NCBI GenBank assembly: GCA_000436795.1
Contig: HF993139.1
Span: forward strand, 1-17,437
Direction of reading: 5' to 3'
Length of the DNA stretch: 17,437 nucleotides
From: Bacteroides sp. CAG:1076
GTDB taxonomy: Bacteria > Bacteroidota > Bacteroidia > Bacteroidales > Bacteroidaceae
A program made the position numbers and the translations under genes. The notes under the pieces were generated by a model. That model searched no databases. It saw only the letters and a list, made by a program, of their open reading frames with translations, and had not been told where the DNA came from. Each line of letters begins with the position of its first letter. The stretch's first letter is position 1. Of the stretch, positions 13,638 to 17,437 are shown in pieces.

Positions 13638-16487
13638 ATGAGACTGGTACTACTGAAAATATCTTTGCTGTTGTTGTTTCTCTATGCTATTCCGGCCTGG
13701 GGAGCTGATTTCATTCCTGCTATAACGAATTATACTGTGAAAGATTATAGAGGTGGACACCAAAACTGGGCATGTGCACAAGGGGATGATGGAGTCATGT
13801 ATTTTGGCAATAATAACGGATTACTTGTGTATGATGGTTTTTCCTGGGAACTTTATAAGGTACCGGGAGGATATATCGTCCGTTCTGTATTTGTAGACAA
13901 GGATAAAGTTTATATCGGCTCATTCGAAGAGTTTGGTTATTTCTCCCGTGGGGTGACAGGGAAAATGGAGTATCACTCTTTAAGTGAACAGCTAAAGGAT
14001 GAAATTACTCCTAATGATGAAATCTGGCATATTGTACGGCTGGGAGAAAAAATCTATTTTCAGTCGTTTACCTGCTGGTATGCTTTTGATGGGAAGAATG
14101 TGAGCAGTATGAACCGGAAAACTGGTATCCGTCCGTTGTATTTTTATACCTGTCATAAACGGGTATATGCGCAGATGATTGACGGTGGCTTTTATGAGTT
14201 TGATGGAAATCGGTTTCATCTTTTGCTGGATAGGGTTGCTGTTGGCAATGATAATGTAGTTTCCATACTTCCAGATGGAAAGGAAGGCATGATATTGCTG
14301 ACGGTCGATCATGGGCTATTTTCCTATCGGGACGGAGTAGCTTCGGCATTACATACGGATATTGACAAGCAATTGAACTGGGCAAAAGGGAATCGTGCAG
14401 TCATGCTGGGAGATTCTATACTTGTGGTCGGTACCATTCTGGATGGTATTTATGGCTTAAATAAGGATGGACATCTGCTTTGGCATCTCAGTCGTGATAA
14501 TCAGCTGAATAATAATTCTGTGATGGGACTGTTCTGTGATAATGAGAATAATCTGTGGGCAGCACTGGATGATGGAATTTCTTTTGTACATACCAATACT
14601 TCGGTTACACTGTTAACTCCTTCTGTAAAAGACTTGAGTATAGGAATGGTATACGGTGTAGAAAGAGTTGGAGAAAAAATATATCTGGCAACCAATCAGG
14701 GGGCTTATGAGTATAATCAGCATACCCGGGAAATTCGGTTACTTCCTCATACTGCTGGACAGAACTGGTATGTCAAGCAAATTGATTCACAGATTTTTAT
14801 TGGTAATGATGCTTCTACGATGCTTGTTGGAAAATATGGGGATATACAGGCGGTTCCGGGAACTCTGAATAGTACGTGTATTGTAAAGGCTTCTATCAAT
14901 GGGCAAGATGTACTGGTAGAGGCTTCGTATGCAGAATTGCGAATCTGGAAAAAGAAAGAAGGAATCTGGTATTTGTCGCATAACGTGAAAGATTTCTATG
15001 CGCCGATCAAGTCGCTGGAAGTGGATGGAACGGGGGTTATATGGGCTTCACACATGTATAACGGGCTTTATCGCATCAAGCTGGACGATGATTTGTATCG
15101 TATTAAAGATATTGAGCATATTCATACTCTCGGTGGAAAGAAGACATCGGGCAAAATTCATGTAATGAAAATCAGAGGGCGTATTGTATTTTCCAGTGTT
15201 GAGGGGTATTTTATGTACGATGACATCGATCGTAAGATAAAGCCTTATGAACAGTTGAATAATTCAGTTCCGTTTTTAATGGATGCGCATACAGCTGTAG
15301 ATGTGCATAACAATGAAATGCTTTGGCTGATGAATTCGCATGAATATGTGCTTCTGGCATATCATGAAGGCAAGTTCATAATTAAGCGTCGTATACCAGT
15401 AGAAATGTTCAACTCTCCTTGTATTGAAGGGAATAATAAAATTTATGTAGATGGAAATAATTGTTATCTGAATTTGAATAATAGCATTGCTTGTTTGCGG
15501 CTAAACGAACAATCTGTCACACAGCATAATTTGTCGGGCCTGCAAATTCGTCGTGTTCTGGCATCTTCTTCTTTTGGCAAAGAACTGGCTCTGAATGTCA
15601 CACAAAAGGTGTCTGTGGCAAGTGACTGTCGTGATATTTCGGTCTTGCTCTCTTATCCGTGTTATGATCAGCCGGCTATTCGTTTCAAGTTTAAGTTGCA
15701 ATCCGGTCATCAGATATTATCAGAAGAATCTGCATTTCCGTCTGTACATTTTGGAAGCCTTGAATTCGGATCGTATACATTATGGGCTGGAGTGTATAGT
15801 GATGACGGACGTTTGCTGGATGAAACGAAGTATGAATTCGTCATTAATAAACCTTTGTGGATGTCTTATCCGATGTTGTTGCTGTATGTCTTGTTTTTGT
15901 CTGGATTGGTTTATGGAGTTGCTCGATGGAGAGGAAGGACTGTTGCAGAAAAGAAGCGAAAGGAATATGAAGCACACAAGATTGAACAGAATATTAAATT
16001 GAGTGAACAGCAGCGGTTAATTGCAGAGCAGCAGAAAAAATTATTGGAAGCTGAATTGTCATTGAAAGGAAAGGAACTGGCAAGTATGGCATTGGGTACG
16101 TTTGCCAAGCAGGAAATGTTGGAAAAGTTACGCACTGTAGTACAAGAGCAGTTGGCAAAATCACAATGTGGGCGTAAGAATATGGAACTGGTGCTGAAGC
16201 TGATTAACGAGAACATCGCCGGAGAGGATTCTTGGGAAGTTTTTCAGCAGAATTTCGATTTGATTCACCAGCGTTTTTTCCGTACCTTGCGTGAACGTTA
16301 TCCCAATTTGACAGCAACCGATTTGCGTTTTTGTGCCTTTTTGCGTTTGAACCTTTCAACGAAAGATATTGCTCAAATGACAAACCTTACCATTCGGGGT
16401 GTTGAGGCTGCAAGATATCGTATCAGGAAGCGGATGGAAGTTCCAGACGGAGTAAGTCTTGTTGATTTTCTTATAGAATTAAAGTAA
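13638..16487 (+). CDS. Membrane-spanning one-component regulator: propeller sensor, Y_Y_Y domain, TM, coiled coil, LuxR-like HTH
   Basis: The protein has 949 residues. A signal peptide (about 1-22) leads to a periplasmic region of about 620 residues with regulator-propeller-type repeats (for example WACAQGDDGVMYFGNNNGLLVYDG near residue 43 and GLFCDNENNLWAALDDGISF near 296). A Y_Y_Y-like Ig domain follows (about 655-735, with FKFKLQS and FGSYTLWAGVYSDDGR). One transmembrane helix lies at about 741-762, then a charged coiled coil (about 768-870) and a C-terminal HTH (about 885-949) with LTATDLRFCAFLRLNLSTKDIAQMTNLTIRGVEAARYRIRKRM, a LuxR/GerE-type fold. There is no histidine kinase or receiver domain, so sensing and DNA binding are in one chain, as in SusR-type PUL regulators. 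It probably senses an oligosaccharide in the periplasm and activates the flanking GH43 and susC promoters; this is inference from position and shared sites. Confidence 0.88.
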   Translation: MRLVLLKISLLLLFLYAIPAWGADFIPAITNYTVKDYRGGHQNWACAQGDDGVMYFGNNNGLLVYDGFSWELYKVPGGYIVRSVFVDKDKVYIGSFEEFGYFSRGVTGKMEYHSLSEQLKDEITPNDEIWHIVRLGEKIYFQSFTCWYAFDGKNVSSMNRKTGIRPLYFYTCHKRVYAQMIDGGFYEFDGNRFHLLLDRVAVGNDNVVSILPDGKEGMILLTVDHGLFSYRDGVASALHTDIDKQLNWAKGNRAVMLGDSILVVGTILDGIYGLNKDGHLLWHLSRDNQLNNNSVMGLFCDNENNLWAALDDGISFVHTNTSVTLLTPSVKDLSIGMVYGVERVGEKIYLATNQGAYEYNQHTREIRLLPHTAGQNWYVKQIDSQIFIGNDASTMLVGKYGDIQAVPGTLNSTCIVKASINGQDVLVEASYAELRIWKKKEGIWYLSHNVKDFYAPIKSLEVDGTGVIWASHMYNGLYRIKLDDDLYRIKDIEHIHTLGGKKTSGKIHVMKIRGRIVFSSVEGYFMYDDIDRKIKPYEQLNNSVPFLMDAHTAVDVHNNEMLWLMNSHEYVLLAYHEGKFIIKRRIPVEMFNSPCIEGNNKIYVDGNNCYLNLNNSIACLRLNEQSVTQHNLSGLQIRRVLASSSFGKELALNVTQKVSVASDCRDISVLLSYPCYDQPAIRFKFKLQSGHQILSEESAFPSVHFGSLEFGSYTLWAGVYSDDGRLLDETKYEFVINKPLWMSYPMLLLYVLFLSGLVYGVARWRGRTVAEKKRKEYEAHKIEQNIKLSEQQRLIAEQQKKLLEAELSLKGKELASMALGTFAKQEMLEKLRTVVQEQLAKSQCGRKNMELVLKLINENIAGEDSWEVFQQNFDLIHQRFFRTLRERYPNLTATDLRFCAFLRLNLSTKDIAQMTNLTIRGVEAARYRIRKRMEVPDGVSLVDFLIELK

Positions 16488-16528
16488 TTTATAAATATCT
16501 GAAAATGAATGGATATTATTTTGAAAAA

Positions 16529-16576
16529 GTAGTAAAAAAGTAGTGTTTAAAGTGTCCAAAGTAGTAACGTCGTATT
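16529..16576 (+). promoter_or_regulatory. Putative activator operator of susC: four phased GTA half-sites
   Basis: GTAGT 16529, GTAGT 16540, GTAGT 16561 and GTATT 16572 lie at offsets 0, 11, 32 and 43 bp, the same register as upstream of the GH43 gene. The first begins 78 bp before the -7 box. The right half also forms an inverted repeat, AAAGTAGTA (16558-16566) against TATTACTTT (16573-16581), 8 of 9 bases matching. Confidence 0.6.
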
Positions 16577-16582
16577 ACTTTT

Positions 16583-16614
16583 TTTGTGAATCGTTAAGTT
16601 TATGTTCACCTTTG
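16583..16614 (+). promoter_or_regulatory. susC promoter
   Basis: TTTG (16583-16586) and CACCTTTG (16607-16614) are separated by 20 bp, matching the -33/-7 arrangement with one mismatch in the -7 box (C for T). The predicted start is 25-30 bp before the ATG at 16649 and rules out the TTG at 16625 as a start. Confidence 0.6.
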
Positions 16615-16648
16615 CCACCGTTTTTTGAATCATAACTTTAATCAATTC

Positions 16649-17219
16649 ATGAAAAAACAATTAGTATTCATTCTGATGTCATTATTGTTCGTTGCTACAA
16701 CTTATGCACAACGAACGGTAACGGTTCAAGGTGTCGTAACCGACGCTAACTTTAACGAACCTGTAATTGGTGCTAATATTTTAGTGAAAGGCACAACGCT
16801 CGGTACCATCTGTGATGTGGATGGTAAGTATCTTCTTGAAAATGTTCCTGCAAATGGAACTTTGGTCTTTAGTTTTATTGGTATGAAAACCGTTGAAGTG
16901 AAAGTAGACGGAAAGAAAACCATCAATGTCGAACTCTCGGACGATGTACAGAAATTGGAAGATGTAGTTGTTATTGGTTATGGTACCAGTAAGGCAAAAG
17001 ACTTGACGGCTCCTATATCGGTTGTAAAAAGTGATCAGATTGCTTCGCAGGCAACCACTTCACCTATGTCGGCTTTACAGGGAAAAGTTCCTGGCATGAA
17101 TGTCGTGGCATCGGGTACTCCGGGAAGCGGTCCTAAAGTTACCATTCGTGGTTTAGGGTCATTTGGCGACACTTCTCCCCTTTATGTAGTAGACGGCATG
17201 TTCTACGATAACCTTAATT
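16649..17219 (+). pseudogene. SusC/RagA-family TonB-dependent outer-membrane transporter, truncated by an insertion element
   Basis: The intact frame covers about 190 residues of a protein normally near 1000. It begins with a signal peptide (MKKQLVFILM...TTYAQ), then the carboxypeptidase-regulatory-like domain (GVVTDANFNEPVIGANILVKG...GKYLLENVPANGTLVFSFIGM), then the plug domain with LEDVVVIGYGTSKAKDLTAPIS and SPMSALQGKVPGMNV...VTIRGLGSFGDTSPLYVVDGMFYDNLN. In SusC proteins the sequence after YVVDG...DN normally runs on to NPNDIESIEVLKDASA. Here it stops after a few codons (TGA 17231-17233) that belong to the insertion element. Barrel strands and the rest of the plug are missing, so the product cannot work as a transporter. 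The remainder of susC, and susD, may lie beyond the element. Confidence 0.88.
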
Positions 17220-17253
17220 CCGCAACACTTTGATTTAAATTAATTTATAAGTT

Positions 17254-17278
17254 CCTGAGCAACAAAAAGTTGCCCAGG
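17254..17278 (+). other. Hairpin in the IS leader
   Basis: CCTGAGCAAC (17254-17263) pairs with GTTGCCCAGG (17269-17278) with one mismatch around an AAAAA loop, followed by ATTTTG. It lies between the element end and the transposase promoter, where it could block transcription entering from susC. That role is inference. Confidence 0.5.
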
Positions 17279-17280
17279 AT

Positions 17281-17311
17281 TTTGCTGTGTCAGATTTTTC
17301 ACTTATCTTAG
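17281..17311 (+). promoter_or_regulatory. Candidate transposase promoter
   Basis: TTTG (17281-17284) lies 19 bp before TATCTTAG (17304-17311), one mismatch from TAnnTTTG. The transposase ATG follows about 39 bp later. Confidence 0.45.
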
Positions 17312-17349
17312 TGTTGCAATTAGAAAACAAGCGAAAATCGTAACAAGGC

Positions 17350-17437
17350 ATGGCAAAGGTACAAATAAAATCTGAGAAACTCACACCTTTTGGAGGAATT
17401 TTTTCAATCATGGAGAAATTTGACTCCATGCTTTCAC
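17350..17437 (+). CDS. IS1380-family transposase, N-terminal end (partial)
   Basis: The frame starts at ATG 17350 and is open to the window edge for 29 codons. The protein starts MAKVQIKSEKLTPFGGIFSI and continues MEKFDSMLS. I recognise this as the conserved N-terminus of IS1380-family DDE transposases of Bacteroides (the IS612/IS613/IS614/IS942 group), which are about 430 residues long; the KLTPFGGIF...FD motif is typical. The catalytic triad lies outside the window. The gene runs in the same direction as susC. Confidence 0.85.
   Translation, partial: MAKVQIKSEKLTPFGGIFSIMEKFDSMLS

Larger units (their letters stand above)
17220..17437 (+). mobile_element. IS1380-family insertion element, left end (partial)
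   Basis: Starting at about 17220 (CCGCAACACTTTGA) the sequence no longer matches a SusC frame. It has a 130-bp non-coding leader and then a transposase start. The exact border is inferred from the break in the susC frame and from the CC-type ends of the family. The four bases before it (AATT, 17216-17219) are the candidate target duplication. The element continues past the window, so the right end, second inverted repeat and duplication cannot be seen. Confidence 0.8.

Noticed and set aside
16500..16560. GTA-rich stretch as a simple A-rich low-complexity tract
   Set aside because: Composition alone does not explain half-sites at the same four offsets upstream of a second promoter, so it was kept as an operator candidate.
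16625..16648. TTG start for SusC at 16625
   Set aside because: It lies at the predicted transcript start. The ATG at 16649 begins a typical SusC signal peptide.
1..17437. CRISPR array, tRNA or rRNA gene, phage or toxin-antitoxin module
   Set aside because: I looked for regular spaced repeats, tRNA-like cloverleaf ends and characteristic protein pairs and saw none.

Overview
The window is chromosomal DNA of a Bacteroidales bacterium, most likely Bacteroides or a close relative. The evidence is the Bacteroides-type promoter boxes (TAnnTTTG at -7, sometimes TTTG or TTG about 20 bp upstream) in front of many genes, the lack of strong Shine-Dalgarno sites, a truncated SusC-type TonB-dependent transporter, a one-component propeller/HTH regulator as found in polysaccharide utilization loci (PULs), and the start of an IS1380-family element of the kind seen in Bacteroides. 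I cannot name the species from sequence alone.

Layout. Positions 2-190 are the 3' end of rplQ (ribosomal protein L17) with its terminator. Positions 496-2301 (-) encode a membrane-anchored MutS-family ATPase. After a 380-bp intergenic stretch holding two identical palindromes comes metY (2759-4042, -), which makes homocysteine by direct sulfhydrylation. Running the other way are a hotdog-fold thioesterase, proC and a small three-helix membrane protein (4159-5668, +). This short operon meets a MATE exporter (5670-7019, -) tail to tail with one base between stop codons. A leftward operon follows (10893 to 7115): DUF1599 protein, DoxX/thioredoxin-like membrane protein, tpiA, SPOR-domain protein, folE. 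Its terminator hairpin overlaps the MATE promoter. A divergent PepSY-like lipoprotein (11061-11558, +) comes next.

The right-hand third (about 11640-17437) is the start of a PUL: a secreted GH43 enzyme with a C-terminal F5/8C-like domain, a 949-residue membrane-spanning regulator with an extracytoplasmic propeller and a cytoplasmic LuxR-like HTH, and a susC homologue. The susC gene is cut after about 190 codons by an IS1380-family element whose transposase start (MAKVQIKSEK...) is visible at the window edge.

The most interesting signal is regulatory. The promoters of the GH43 gene and of susC, which flank the regulator gene, carry the same array of four GTA(G/T)-type half-sites at identical offsets (0, 11, 32, 43 bp) and almost identical distance (79 and 78 bp) from the -7 box. 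The regulator's own promoter lacks it. I infer this to be the operator of the 949-residue regulator. Several start codons were placed downstream of the longest-frame start because a good -7 promoter box lies inside the extra 5' codons.
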